A stretch of DNA of 64,000 nt, from positions 1 through 64,000 of the IMG/VR virus record IMGVR_UViG_3300020166_000019. One strand, given 5' to 3'. Position 1 is the stretch's first letter, and every line of letters begins with the position of its first letter. The position numbers and the translations under genes were made by a program. Under the pieces are notes generated by a model. The model did no database searches, was not told the DNA's origin, and was given only the letters and a program-made list of their open reading frames with translations. Positions 24,601 through 33,500 of the stretch are shown here, piece after piece. This DNA comes from a virus.

Positions 24601-26580
24601 CGACAACCTATCCCATCAAACTTTAAATCGACCACTTTTGCGACTGGTATGGTAGATGGTGAAGGTGATAATATTAATAGTCGCGCAAATAACAATCTAT
24701 TTGATTTTGGTCCAGGTGGGGAGTTTGGAGGCGGTGTCAATCGCATAGGTGGCGGCAGAGGAAGTGATCCTAGTGTATTTGGTGATCCGTCCGGCCCAGG
24801 TGGAAATGATATAACTGGAAATGGTTTAACATCACCGCTATCTGATAGCGGCGTTGCTGAAGTTGGCAGAGGTGGCTCCTTAGATCCTAGGATTGTAGCT
24901 GAAAATAGTTTTAACAGAATGTCGGGCGCGTTATCTACACTTGCTACTACTATATCTGAATCTTCTTTGCCATCTGCTGACCAAGCATCTAGGCTGACAT
25001 CATTAATGAATGAAGCACAAATGGCCAGTAACTTTGGTTCTACCAGTGCAACAACCGCTGTTGCAAATGTAAAATCATTGATGCTAGATACCTTTGGTAC
25101 ACCCGAAGAGGCAAGTTTAATTTTACAAGAGTTAACTGATGATGGAGAAATAGTATCACCAGAATTAATAGCAATGTTAAATACACAGGTGTATGATGGT
25201 GAAACAGTTACTAATCCTACAGGGGTTGATGCAGCAGCAGTACTTGAAGTTATGACAGAGATTACAAATATTAATAATTTAAATACTAGTAGTGTCGATG
25301 AGATAGCATTGGATGTACCAGAATATATGACCCCAGTTGTAGATACTAGCATTGCAAATACTACTCCTCCTACAGGCATTAAATTGTCAAATTCTAACAT
25401 GATGTTAGATGGTTCACTTCCATTAGAGTCAACTGAAACATATTCTGATCCTGGAACTATACAAGTCGATACTAATTTAGAACAATTAGAATCATTAGAC
25501 TTGCCTAGTGAAGTAGTAAGTGGTTATAAAGATGCGCTGGAAACTAGGAATGGAATAACGGTAAGAAAATATATAGATAGTCTACCACAAGACCAAGCAG
25601 AATTATTGAATTCTATTGATAATCCTTATACTGTTAAAACACTTCCATATGATGCACCAACTATCGCAACGATAGCAGCAACTCCTTTAAAAACACCCAG
25701 AGAGGCAATTATGCAAGCAAGAATTGAAGATGCACAGACACAAATGATAGCACAAGCGGGCGGAAGTTATAATAATTTATCTGCTGATGAAAAACGTCAT
25801 TACGAAAATTTGAGTGATGCGTATGATGCGATTGATGAAGCCGCACAATTGGATCCCATTCGCAATGAGTCTAAACTACTTAAAATTAATGATGAGTTAG
25901 ATAAATCTATCAGAATATACAATGACATATTAGCAGGCGGTGACAGTGAATGGAGTTGGAATGAAAAACAAGCAGAAATAAAACAGGAAGAAAAAGATCA
26001 AGCAAAAGATAATGTAGCAGATTTATCTATTGATTCAGTCCAACCTGGTGCCAAAGAGGTTAGGGTTAATGCTGATGGTACAACTAGTGTGATTTTAGAT
26101 TCAACGTTGCCTACTAGTCCCAGTGAAGGTTATACTCTGCCTATTAATACTATTATTAATTCCATGGACGATACATTTGTTCCAACAGATGCACATATTG
26201 CTCAGTTTGAAGATGCACACCTAACACTTGGCAAATTGACCGGTCGGGTAGAGGAGGTGCAAATTAAAATAATACAACCTGATGGTACAATAATTGATGG
26301 TTGGGGAGTAAGTGTACGACCTGATCCTGCATTACTTGAAGAATATGGTTTTAATAGTGGGGTATTTTCAGAAGGTGAAACTGTAAGCGAAGATGACCCT
26401 AGATTTACTTTTATGACTAGGACTGATTTAAACAATATAAAACAACTAGTTGCTGATAAGTATCCATTAGTTGACCTACTGAACAATTTAAGTGAAGAAG
26501 AAATGTCAGAAGAAACCAAAGCCACGAGAATTAAAATCGCCATAGACCCATTTATAATTATTGAAGGCGATGAGGAATAA
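21601..26580 (+). CDS. Baseplate hub protein, gp27-like, with N-terminal lysozyme-like domain
   Basis: A 1659-residue protein. Residues 1-135 form a lysozyme/transglycosylase-like domain seen in phage structural proteins: 'NNNPGNIRIG', 'FATPSMGVRAMVKTLYTYQ' and 'ISRWAPYGENDTGAYIDFV'. A Pro/Thr linker (about 140-175) precedes a large beta-rich region (about 190-1030), which by position and the order gp48-gp53-hub-spike I take for the gp27-like hub. It includes long coiled coils near 680-800. A Gly-rich linker (about 1033-1080) then leads to a helical and beta C-terminal part of unknown role. T4 gp27 has 391 residues, so this is a greatly enlarged hub. The start follows the gp53 stop directly. 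The hub assignment is positional. Confidence 0.6.
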   Translation: MADVARNIRNNNPGNIRIGSNDWDGTIEGIDNEFVTFATPSMGVRAMVKTLYTYQDRHNLSNVREIISRWAPYGENDTGAYIDFVSKRMGIDPDKSIDLKIDTDITKKLVSAMIQKEGGNDATEYFKSHVEKGILLASTTVEPAAKIPATTPNTTQTSRQIPPGRERESAPRLNELADLVNTDTTDSERPQLNKDNAFFSASNFSTLQEIINAAEKNNIFWDNELDNYENYSYNIELFMVPKNDANEFNRYRLSTFETVIKGGWPGDDVDSITIAKTATSTEFNIENLTLENLGTGSGSVAKMVGVDNHLSFDIVQIGNTDLNDTLQTCANLMGYPSIATAVYFIKITYKGYDIDNPKNSTSLPLVKVVPFLLTSLNEISTTTSSTGTTTSLTGTAVNYLAATHTINTTKHDMTFAIKPTLNETLDSFITELNKSSFKGTSYNAESESNYVDSFNFVFSTDFKERFAESKVNNTLANKSAANNDIARRANGFNIAEQIGQTTAGISIAHLIYDICIQSSDVKNALLVKSPGFSYAVRIIPEVVIKEHNMVTNKTAYDVTYFITMHREIIIQDVVDQSIKISETRKLLSEVFDKGRCRKLYYYEYTGLNDQILDLTISLDRQLIKSYGAPGDELSWNRFLKGNTDLSKLLTAEQFSKYRELTGLTNKLNNKLKKQSTDLEQKNADLKIRQDKLFQRTRQSMIDREFNTVRSPDGAQDVMQRYQDIGDSYSSMAELQRLNPELFNEVQKANQADDLRSIGLAKSAIENANTIISNTKSSISNTNKSIVELENTTKERLGILINEKHLKKQNEFNKSIRSNLLKPLNNISLAEELGSNLLADINKLSDTEFSSMMDAISLNSITFERDVLSHFRNGTSVASFSSTDRSNVDLARSKFYESLDADLSMQRLSMTIKGDPFWVEYYVSEETKQEKFGTKNSLDDNKGHLSNVNGTNFLMLVVNKADGVDEFDNIKIDNLDIFLYMVKKIHSKFSGGQFTQTLECIRQPIPSNFKSTTFATGMVDGEGDNINSRANNNLFDFGPGGEFGGGVNRIGGGRGSDPSVFGDPSGPGGNDITGNGLTSPLSDSGVAEVGRGGSLDPRIVAENSFNRMSGALSTLATTISESSLPSADQASRLTSLMNEAQMASNFGSTSATTAVANVKSLMLDTFGTPEEASLILQELTDDGEIVSPELIAMLNTQVYDGETVTNPTGVDAAAVLEVMTEITNINNLNTSSVDEIALDVPEYMTPVVDTSIANTTPPTGIKLSNSNMMLDGSLPLESTETYSDPGTIQVDTNLEQLESLDLPSEVVSGYKDALETRNGITVRKYIDSLPQDQAELLNSIDNPYTVKTLPYDAPTIATIAATPLKTPREAIMQARIEDAQTQMIAQAGGSYNNLSADEKRHYENLSDAYDAIDEAAQLDPIRNESKLLKINDELDKSIRIYNDILAGGDSEWSWNEKQAEIKQEEKDQAKDNVADLSIDSVQPGAKEVRVNADGTTSVILDSTLPTSPSEGYTLPINTIINSMDDTFVPTDAHIAQFEDAHLTLGKLTGRVEEVQIKIIQPDGTIIDGWGVSVRPDPALLEEYGFNSGVFSEGETVSEDDPRFTFMTRTDLNNIKQLVADKYPLVDLLNNLSEEEMSEETKATRIKIAIDPFIIIEGDEE

Positions 26581-26583
26581 AAA

Positions 26584-28641
26584 ATGTTAAAAGATGAGAA
26601 TTTAAATAATTTAGCCGGTGCCTTAAAAAAAGATAAACTATCAAATCTTAACCCTGCCTTAAAAAATATACAAAGTGGTATATATCATGCTATAACTGTT
26701 AGTAATAAACGTGATGGATCGCCATTAGTTGATCCTGAAGGTAGAGGTAGAATAGCGGCATATGTTCCCAAATTGGGAGGCAACCCAGACAGTCCTTTAT
26801 ATTTTCAATATGCTTCTCCGTTCGCGGGTTCTAATTCCCAGGGTAGTTATGGTTTTCATGCGGTCCCGCCATCTGGTGGTATTACGATACTTGTATTCTT
26901 TGCTGATAATGGCGAATTAAGCGAGGGATATTGGTTCTCAGTAGTACAAGAAGTTCCTGATATTGCGGCAGGCGGGGCATCTGGATTGGCAAAAGTAGAT
27001 GGCACAGGGCAAGGTGAAGGTGCATTCAAAGATCAACCTAGTGCAAAAATAAATCATACTGAATTATCAAAGTTACACGGTGCTGATACATCATCAATTG
27101 ACGTAGGGGTAGAACCAATGCAAGTTGCCACTGATGTTAAGGATAGTGGACTAACTTCTAAATTAGATGGTAAAGATGGAATTATAAAAGTTATTGATGA
27201 CGGTGAAAATCCAGAAGATGAAGTTGTTACTGGTAGAAATCAACGTAATGCGTCTAATAATATCAGAAGTTCAAGTAGTAGAGATCAAATTTCTGACAAT
27301 CATCCAAGAAATATCAACACTGCTACACAGGGAATATATGCTGATGGTGTACGAGGACAAACTACAGCATCGCCAATTAGAAATGCAAGTTATAAAAATC
27401 CTAAACCTAATTCAGTATATGGTTTAAAAACACCTGGTTCAACAGTTCTTACAATGGATGACGGTAGTGTAGATGATGACGGTTTTGTTCATCCAAATCA
27501 AATCAGATTACAAACAGGATCAGGCGCCAGTGTTATATTAGATGGAACAAATGATTTAATTTATATGATTAATAGTACGGGTTCAGGATGGGTAGAAATT
27601 GGTTCCGGCGGCGAAGTTATGATATATGCACAGGGTTCACTTAGCATGAGAACGGAAAAAGATTTTAATTTACGTGCTGACCAAAATATTAATATTGAAG
27701 CAGCGGATAAAATAAACATTAAATCAGGAGATGATTTTCAATTAAATAGCGGAGATCAGATACATCTGAAAAGTGAAGGTTCACAGTTTTTTGACAGTGG
27801 TGGCAGTAATCATACTAAAGTAGGAAGTAATATGTATGTATCTACTGGTGGGTTATTGCATTTGAATGGTCCGCAAGCAGCGTTATCGCCTGGAATTAAT
27901 ACAGTATCGCACAGTGACATTCAAAATTTAGAATCTACAAAAATAGAAGAAAGTATTTTATCTACTATGGTATCACATGAACCTATGATTAGAAAAAAAC
28001 CAGCACCCGCAAATACTAGTTCAAGTTCAGAAGAAAGTGATACTGTTAATGGCGGTAAAATACCAGCAACTTTCGAAGATTCTAATAGTGTTGCTACAAA
28101 TGATAGCACCGTCGATCCAGACCAACAAAAAGTAAATGATCAAGAAATTGCAGAACAGGTTGGTAGCGGAAATGGGTTGGTAACATATGTTTCTGGATTT
28201 TCTGGTAGAACACGAAACAAACCTATTCAAAGTCAGTTATTTTCTATCTTAGAATCAGCAGCACAAAATGCTGGTGTCAACGTAGTAATATTCTCTGGTG
28301 GACAAGACCCGGCGGGTCCTGGCGCAAGACGTACAGGTTCTACACGCCATGATAACGGCTATGCTGCTGATGTTTGGTTATACAGTGGTCCCACCTCAGG
28401 TAGTAAACTAAGTTCTAGTAAAAGTTCTGATATACCAATAATAAAGAAATTTGCTAAAGCATGTTTTGATAATAACGCAAACGCGGTGGGTGTAGGTCCA
28501 GGTTATATGGATGATGTTGGTGTACATGTGGATATTGCAACATATAAATCTGATTCTGGTGTATGGGGGTCAACACATTCGGTTGGGTCTGCTTCTAGTT
28601 GGTTAATTGCAGCAAGAGATGAAAGTAATTGGAGAGCATAA
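26584..28641 (+). CDS. 5: Central spike gp5-like protein with C-terminal M15 peptidase
   Basis: A 685-residue baseplate spike. Residues about 35-130 form an OB-fold ('DPEGRGRIAAYVPKLGG', 'FHAVPPSGGITILVFF'), and about 330-430 a VgrG/gp5-type beta-helix ('INIEAADKINIKSGDDFQLNSG'). T4 gp5 carries a lysozyme between these; here that place holds only a low-complexity linker. Instead the C-terminus (about 535-670) is a D-alanyl-D-alanine/M15-type peptidase, with 'RHDNGYAADV' near 588-597 supplying the metal His and Asp and 'GVHVDI' near 647 the second His. So the spike likely cuts the peptide rather than the sugar bonds of the wall. The start is 3 bases after the hub stop. Confidence 0.82.
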   Translation: MLKDENLNNLAGALKKDKLSNLNPALKNIQSGIYHAITVSNKRDGSPLVDPEGRGRIAAYVPKLGGNPDSPLYFQYASPFAGSNSQGSYGFHAVPPSGGITILVFFADNGELSEGYWFSVVQEVPDIAAGGASGLAKVDGTGQGEGAFKDQPSAKINHTELSKLHGADTSSIDVGVEPMQVATDVKDSGLTSKLDGKDGIIKVIDDGENPEDEVVTGRNQRNASNNIRSSSSRDQISDNHPRNINTATQGIYADGVRGQTTASPIRNASYKNPKPNSVYGLKTPGSTVLTMDDGSVDDDGFVHPNQIRLQTGSGASVILDGTNDLIYMINSTGSGWVEIGSGGEVMIYAQGSLSMRTEKDFNLRADQNINIEAADKINIKSGDDFQLNSGDQIHLKSEGSQFFDSGGSNHTKVGSNMYVSTGGLLHLNGPQAALSPGINTVSHSDIQNLESTKIEESILSTMVSHEPMIRKKPAPANTSSSSEESDTVNGGKIPATFEDSNSVATNDSTVDPDQQKVNDQEIAEQVGSGNGLVTYVSGFSGRTRNKPIQSQLFSILESAAQNAGVNVVIFSGGQDPAGPGARRTGSTRHDNGYAADVWLYSGPTSGSKLSSSKSSDIPIIKKFAKACFDNNANAVGVGPGYMDDVGVHVDIATYKSDSGVWGSTHSVGSASSWLIAARDESNWRA

Positions 28642-29283
28642 ATGATATATGATAAGAAAAAAGGTTCACTTTTAAATTTTATTCAATTACCATTACATAC
28701 TATAACTCCATATGGAACTTATCTAGGGACTGGTTATGATCCAACAAATGGAAATCCCACGTATATACTATCATATACACGTGTGACTACATTTCCAGTA
28801 AATCAACTTATATTTTCTAATTTGTCCAAAAATGCTATTATTAATGATGTTATTCCCACTCTTGAAATAAAAAATGGAATTATAGGTTATAACTATCAGA
28901 TTCCAGATGTAGAGTTTAGATACGGTTATATTACTGCTGCATCTAATAGAATTAGTATTAAAAGTCAAAAAATAACAAAACGCGCAGCACAAATAATTTT
29001 AGAAAAACAATTGCGTTCTATAGGCAATGTATTAGAAAGATTTGTGACGCAACCCTTAGGGCAACCACAATTTGATGCATTACTTCATTATTTTTATTAT
29101 GAAGGAATTGATAAAATACCTAATCATAATATTATTAATTTAATTAATAATCAAAAATGGTTTGATATAACAGATGAAATACAAAGTAATATTAAAAGAA
29201 AAAACGGCAAAGTCGATGAACGACTCGCCGCTTTAAGAATTGAGACTGCTAAAATTTTTAGTTATGTGCCTGGCTTTAGTTAA
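28642..29283 (+). CDS. GH24 lysozyme-like baseplate protein, possibly inactive
   Basis: A 213-residue protein. The C-terminal 110 residues follow the phage-lysozyme (GH24) pattern: '[25 protein letters not shown]', '[17 protein letters not shown]' and '[10 protein letters not shown]'. Then '[13 protein letters not shown]' takes the place of the usual 'GLxxRRxxE' end. The N-terminal half, which should hold the catalytic Glu and 'GxxTIGxG' loop, is replaced by unrelated beta-rich sequence. It may therefore bind peptidoglycan without cutting it, or be a split-off relic of the T4 gp5 lysozyme domain. It directly follows the spike gene (1 base or less) and overlaps the convergent clpP by 8 bases. 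Confidence 0.6.
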   Translation: MIYDKKKGSLLNFIQLPLHTITPYGTYLGTGYDPTNGNPTYILSYTRVTTFPVNQLIFSNLSKNAIINDVIPTLEIKNGIIGYNYQIPDVEFRYGYITAASNRISIKSQKITKRAAQIILEKQLRSIGNVLERFVTQPLGQPQFDALLHYFYYEGIDKIPNHNIINLINNQKWFDITDEIQSNIKRKNGKVDERLAALRIETAKIFSYVPGFS

Positions 29284-29878
29284 AAGTAGGCCTTTGATCT
29301 ATAACTTGGTCTACTAAACCATATGCAAGTGACTCTTGTGCATCCATAAAATTATCACGCTCCATGGCTGCTAACATTTCATCTAATGTTTTACCAGCAC
29401 TATTGTGTTTAACGTAAATTTCTGTCAATGAACGCTTCATTTTTAGAATTTCTTTAACCTGAATTTCCATATCAGTTGCCTGCCCACCGGCACCACCACT
29501 GGGTTGATGAATCATATGTCTTGCATTTGGTAAAATATATCTCTTTCCAGCAGCACCGGCGGCTGCCAATAATGATCCCATAGAACATGCTTGTCCCATT
29601 ACTGTTGTACTAACGTCAGGTTTAATAAATTGCATTGTATCATATATTGCCATACCAGAAGTAACTACTCCTCCCGGTGAGTTAATATAAAAATGAATAT
29701 CTTTGTCTGGGTTCTCACTTTCTAAGAATAGAAATTGTGCACACAACAAATCTGCCTGATAATCATTGACTTCTCCAGTTAGGAACAATACACGTTCCTT
29801 CAAAAGTCGTGAGAAGATATCATAACTTCGTTCACCGTTAGCAGATTGGTCTACGACCATTGGTACTAGATTAGGCAT
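29276..29878 (-). CDS. clpP: ClpP-type serine protease
   Basis: A 200-residue canonical ClpP peptidase subunit. The N-terminus '[19 protein letters not shown]' resembles the processed form of bacterial ClpP and has no propeptide. The triad is Ser99 in 'GQACSMGS', His124 in '[10 protein letters not shown]' and Asp175 in 'MERDNF', with a two-residue insertion before the last block. '[17 protein letters not shown]' forms the oxyanion loop. ClpP needs a host ClpX or ClpA to feed it; no Clp ATPase gene is visible here. It could join host subunits or alter proteolysis during infection. It is not the prohead protease, which is gp21. It lies 4 bases behind a 68-residue gene in an early operon, inside the late baseplate block. 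Confidence 0.95.
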   Translation of the reverse strand: MPNLVPMVVDQSANGERSYDIFSRLLKERVLFLTGEVNDYQADLLCAQFLFLESENPDKDIHFYINSPGGVVTSGMAIYDTMQFIKPDVSTTVMGQACSMGSLLAAAGAAGKRYILPNARHMIHQPSGGAGGQATDMEIQVKEILKMKRSLTEIYVKHNSAGKTLDEMLAAMERDNFMDAQESLAYGLVDQVIDQRPTFN

Positions 29879-29881
29879 TAA

Positions 29882-30088
29882 TTATTCCTTGTTTTTTGTA
29901 GATTTAAGTTTTCGTATTTCTTCGTTTAGTTCTGTAATTCGATCATAGGCTGCATATAAATTTTTCTGAAGTTCATTTATTTCCAATCGGAACATTTGTT
30001 CTGTGGTGATTGTTTGCATTAATGGTACCTCACGATTTTTACTTTTTTTAAAAAGATCAAGTGGTATTATTTTATCTTTATCAGTCAT
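29882..30088 (-). CDS. Small coiled-coil protein upstream of clpP
   Basis: A 68-residue protein starting at the ATG at 30088, which has AGGAG nine bases before it; in-frame codons further upstream lack a ribosome site and overlap the promoter. The N-terminus is basic ('LFKKSKNREVP'). The rest is a helix with heptads ('FRLEINELQKNLYAAYDRITELNEEIRKLK'-type, residues about 31-60). I do not recognise the family. It is co-transcribed with clpP, so a role as ClpP partner or adaptor is possible but only inferred. Confidence 0.6.
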   Translation of the reverse strand: MTDKDKIIPLDLFKKSKNREVPLMQTITTEQMFRLEINELQKNLYAAYDRITELNEEIRKLKSTKNKE

Positions 30089-30110
30089 TGATAATACTCC
30101 TAATATATTC

Positions 30111-30139
30111 ATAGTATAGTAAAAATTATGTATTGTCAA
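30111..30139 (-). promoter_or_regulatory. Sigma-70-like promoter for the clpP operon
   Basis: On the minus strand TTGACA (30139-30134), a 17-base spacer and TACTAT (30116-30111), 23 bases before the ATG at 30088. Confidence 0.65.
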
Positions 30140-30153
30140 GTACTTTTTTCAAA

Positions 30154-30180
30154 TATACGTAGTTTATACGATGATAAATA
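30154..30180 (+). promoter_or_regulatory. Extended late promoter (TACGTA + GATAAATA) for gp25-gp6-gp7
   Basis: TACGTA (30156-30161) and GATAAATA (30173-30180) again start 17 bases apart, preceded by the same ATA and joined by the same AGTTTATA as at 20516. The gp25 start is 34 bases downstream. Confidence 0.75.
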
Positions 30181-30213
30181 CTCTTAATAAAATATTTAAA
30201 ATTGAGAGACAAC

Positions 30214-30579
30214 ATGGTGGCAAAAACTATTTTTACAGGATTTAGTACAAAAAATAAAAAGGCAATAAATCATAATCTTTATGGTAAAGATTTAGTTATT
30301 GAAGATTTAATGAATAATTTAATGACACGTAAAGGTGAGCGTGTGATGATGCCAAACTATGGTAGTATAATTCATGATTTAATTTTTGAGCCATTAACTG
30401 ATGACGTAAAAGAAATAATTGGCATTGATATAAATTCTATTATAGATGATGATCCCAGAGTTTCTATTAATACTCTCAATATAACAGACGAAGACCATAG
30501 TATAAACATAAAATTATCAGTTTCTATTATTCCAACTGGTGAAGTAGTTGAACTAACAATAAATTTAGAAAGAGAATAA
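30214..30579 (+). CDS. 25: Baseplate wedge protein gp25
   Basis: A 121-residue gp25-family protein, part of the wedge core that joins gp6 and primes the sheath. Diagnostic are 'IEDLMNNLMTRKGERVMMPNYGSIIHDLIFEPL' (residues 27-59; family hallmark 'RKGERxMxPxxGS.i.dliFEp') and the C-terminal beta strands. The ATG at 30214 follows GAGAGAC. An upstream in-frame TTG at 30202 would overlap that site. T4 gp25 is 132 residues. gp6 starts 1 base after the stop. Confidence 0.93.
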   Translation: MVAKTIFTGFSTKNKKAINHNLYGKDLVIEDLMNNLMTRKGERVMMPNYGSIIHDLIFEPLTDDVKEIIGIDINSIIDDDPRVSINTLNITDEDHSINIKLSVSIIPTGEVVELTINLERE

Positions 30580-30580
30580 C

Positions 30581-33500
30581 ATGAGCCAAGAAAGAGTTGA
30601 TAACTTATTCGCTAGTGAAAGTTGGAGCGCAGTATATACTGCATACACTAACATTAGTCTTAAAGCATATGATTTTGATACAATACGTGAAGCATTACTT
30701 GCTTACGTTCAACAAACATACCCTGATAAATTTAATGATTTCATTTCAAGTTCTGAATTTATCGCAATCTTAGATTTGGTTGCATACCTTGGTCATTCTT
30801 TATCCTTTAGATTGGATATGAATACACGTGAAAATTTCTTAGATACTGCTGAACGTAGAGAATCAATTCTTAGAATGGCAAAGAATTTGGGATATATTAA
30901 AACTCGTCCCATCAATGCACGTGGTTATATGAAAATCACTAGTGTAACTACTAATCAAGATGTCGCAGATAATGAAGGTAACTCATTAGCAAATACTACA
31001 GTCAATTGGAATGATGCAAATAATGCTGATTGGTATGAAAACTTTATAGCGATATTAGATTCATCTTTTGCTAAAAATTCTAAAGTACAAGATCCAGTGG
31101 CGTCTTTAAATGTTCTGAACGTAGAAAATAATATCTATGAAATAAACGAAAACCCTTTAACTAAGCGTATTAATTATCCTTTTTCTGCAAATATTTCAGG
31201 TAGTAGTAGAAAATTTGAAACTACCAAGGTAGAAATACTTGATGAAATTATCAGAGAAGCAGAACCAGTGGTTTCTAAAAATTTCACAATTATTAATCGT
31301 AACGATAATTTAGGACCAGCAAGTGATAGAACCGGCTTCTTTGTTTATTCAAAAGCAGGCGAAATGAATTTTAGTGATTATACGTATGATTTAAAACTAT
31401 CTAATAGAACACAAAATATTGATTTTCTTGATATTTCAAATACAGATGTTTGGATTCAACGCACCGATAGTAATAGAAATTACGTATCATCAGTAGCAAA
31501 AGTTGACAATGACAGTAGAGAAACTGCAATATATAATTCTTTGAGAACTGGCAGCGGCGATTTAGTGAGTGTGACAACTAATATAGATAATAGTATTGCA
31601 ATAAACTTCCCTGATGGTATTTTTGGTAATGCTGCATATGGTAATTATCGTATTTGGTTTAGACAAACTGATAATGAAAATTTCACTGTTAATGCAAATG
31701 ATATAGCAGAAGTTGCAATCACTGTCCCATATATTGGCGGTGATGACAGACCTTATGATTTAACATTGACGATGACAACTACAAGTGACTTTAGTGAAAA
31801 TTATGCTGCGGAAACATTCGAAAGTGTTAGACGTATAGCACCAAGAGCATACTATGCACAAGATAGAATGGTGAATGCACAGGATTATAACATCTACCCA
31901 CTTACTCTTGGATCAAATGTTGTAACAAAAGTAAAATCAATTAATACAACATTTTCTGGTAAATCTAGATTTTTTGAAATGGATGATGTAACTGGTCATC
32001 ATAGTAATTTAAGTGCAACCGGCACAGATGGAAGTGTGTTCTTAGAAGATGATATTATATCAATGAATATCAGATTTAATAGGCAAAATGGACAGATTGA
32101 TAATTTTATTAGAAATAAAATCACAGAAGTATTGAAACATCCAAGTTTGATGAATTTATATTATTTTGAAAATATGTATAACCCATCATCATCGATACTA
32201 TCTCCATCTTTGAACTTTTCTGTTCGAAGCACAAACTCTAGTATAATTGATACTACAACATCAAATTCATTGGGAACTGAGTTCCTATATCCTGGAGACC
32301 ACATTTTAACAAAGAGTACAAATGAAGAAGAATTGTCATGGACTAAAGTTAGAAGTATAGAATCAACTGTTGTTGGTTCTTCGGTAGATGCATATTATAT
32401 AGAAAATATTCTACCGGAAACTACAGGTAGTATTGAAAAAATAGTACGTGCGTATAGAACACGATTTGAAGCAGATGAAATAAAGAATATAAAAGTTAAT
32501 AAAATAGAAGACTTATCAGTTCAAAGTTTTATTTTGAAGTATGTTCCCAAAAGTAATACATCTATTTGGGAATGGAAAATACACGATGAAGAAAATGAAC
32601 CTGCATTGGTAGCAGGAGAAGATGTCTTTATAACATTTACATATGTTCCCGGTGTTAGAGAAAATGAAGCAGAATATATTGCTAGATTTACAGGTAAGAA
32701 AATAGTATTTGATAGTCTAAAGCAAGTAAAATTCTTTTATAATAATAATAAATTAGTTGTAGATAACGAAACTAATTTGGCAGAACGTGATAAATTATTT
32801 TTAAAATATTACACTACTATAAAAAGTGCAGGCACAGGTGCAGCAGAAGAGTTAATCAATATTGGTACTGCTAAAGTTAGTAACATTGTAGAACCGGGCG
32901 ACAATACAGTGACATTTGATGCAGATTTTGCAAACACTGGGGCAGTAATAACACATGAATTTGTTAATAATTCTCCATCATATGATGCAATAAGTACTAG
33001 ACATAAACTTATATCACCATTGGGCGGCGAGTATCCAATAACTCCTATCGCACCTACATCTGATACTGTTATTGGTGAATCTCCAGAATATACAGTTAGT
33101 TATGATAAAGATAACTTGAGTGATTTATTATCTTTAAATAGTTATGATGATATTCACCCTATTATTAATAGCGATGAATATGTGTATGCAAGTGCAAATA
33201 CAATAATTTCACACACTGGTAACATTGCACCAAATATTATATACACAACTAGTTACACAGATACTAAATTAGAATTAGAAGGTTTTAAAGGTAACGTAAC
33301 TGATGCATATTTTGATCTTGCATATCCTAATAATTTTGCATGGGTAGACTCATCCGAGTTACCAGTTGGCAAAACAATAGACACCGCATTACCAGGCGAT
33401 AATGGTGTACAAACTGACTTCGGTAGAACATATGACGGAACAAATTATGAATTTATTTTTACTAACATGAGTGCAAATGGCTGGTCAATACAAAATGAAT

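Noticed and set aside
24360-25400. 346-codon minus-strand frame inside the hub gene
   Set aside because: Shadow of the long hub frame; Ser/Pro-rich with no start signal.
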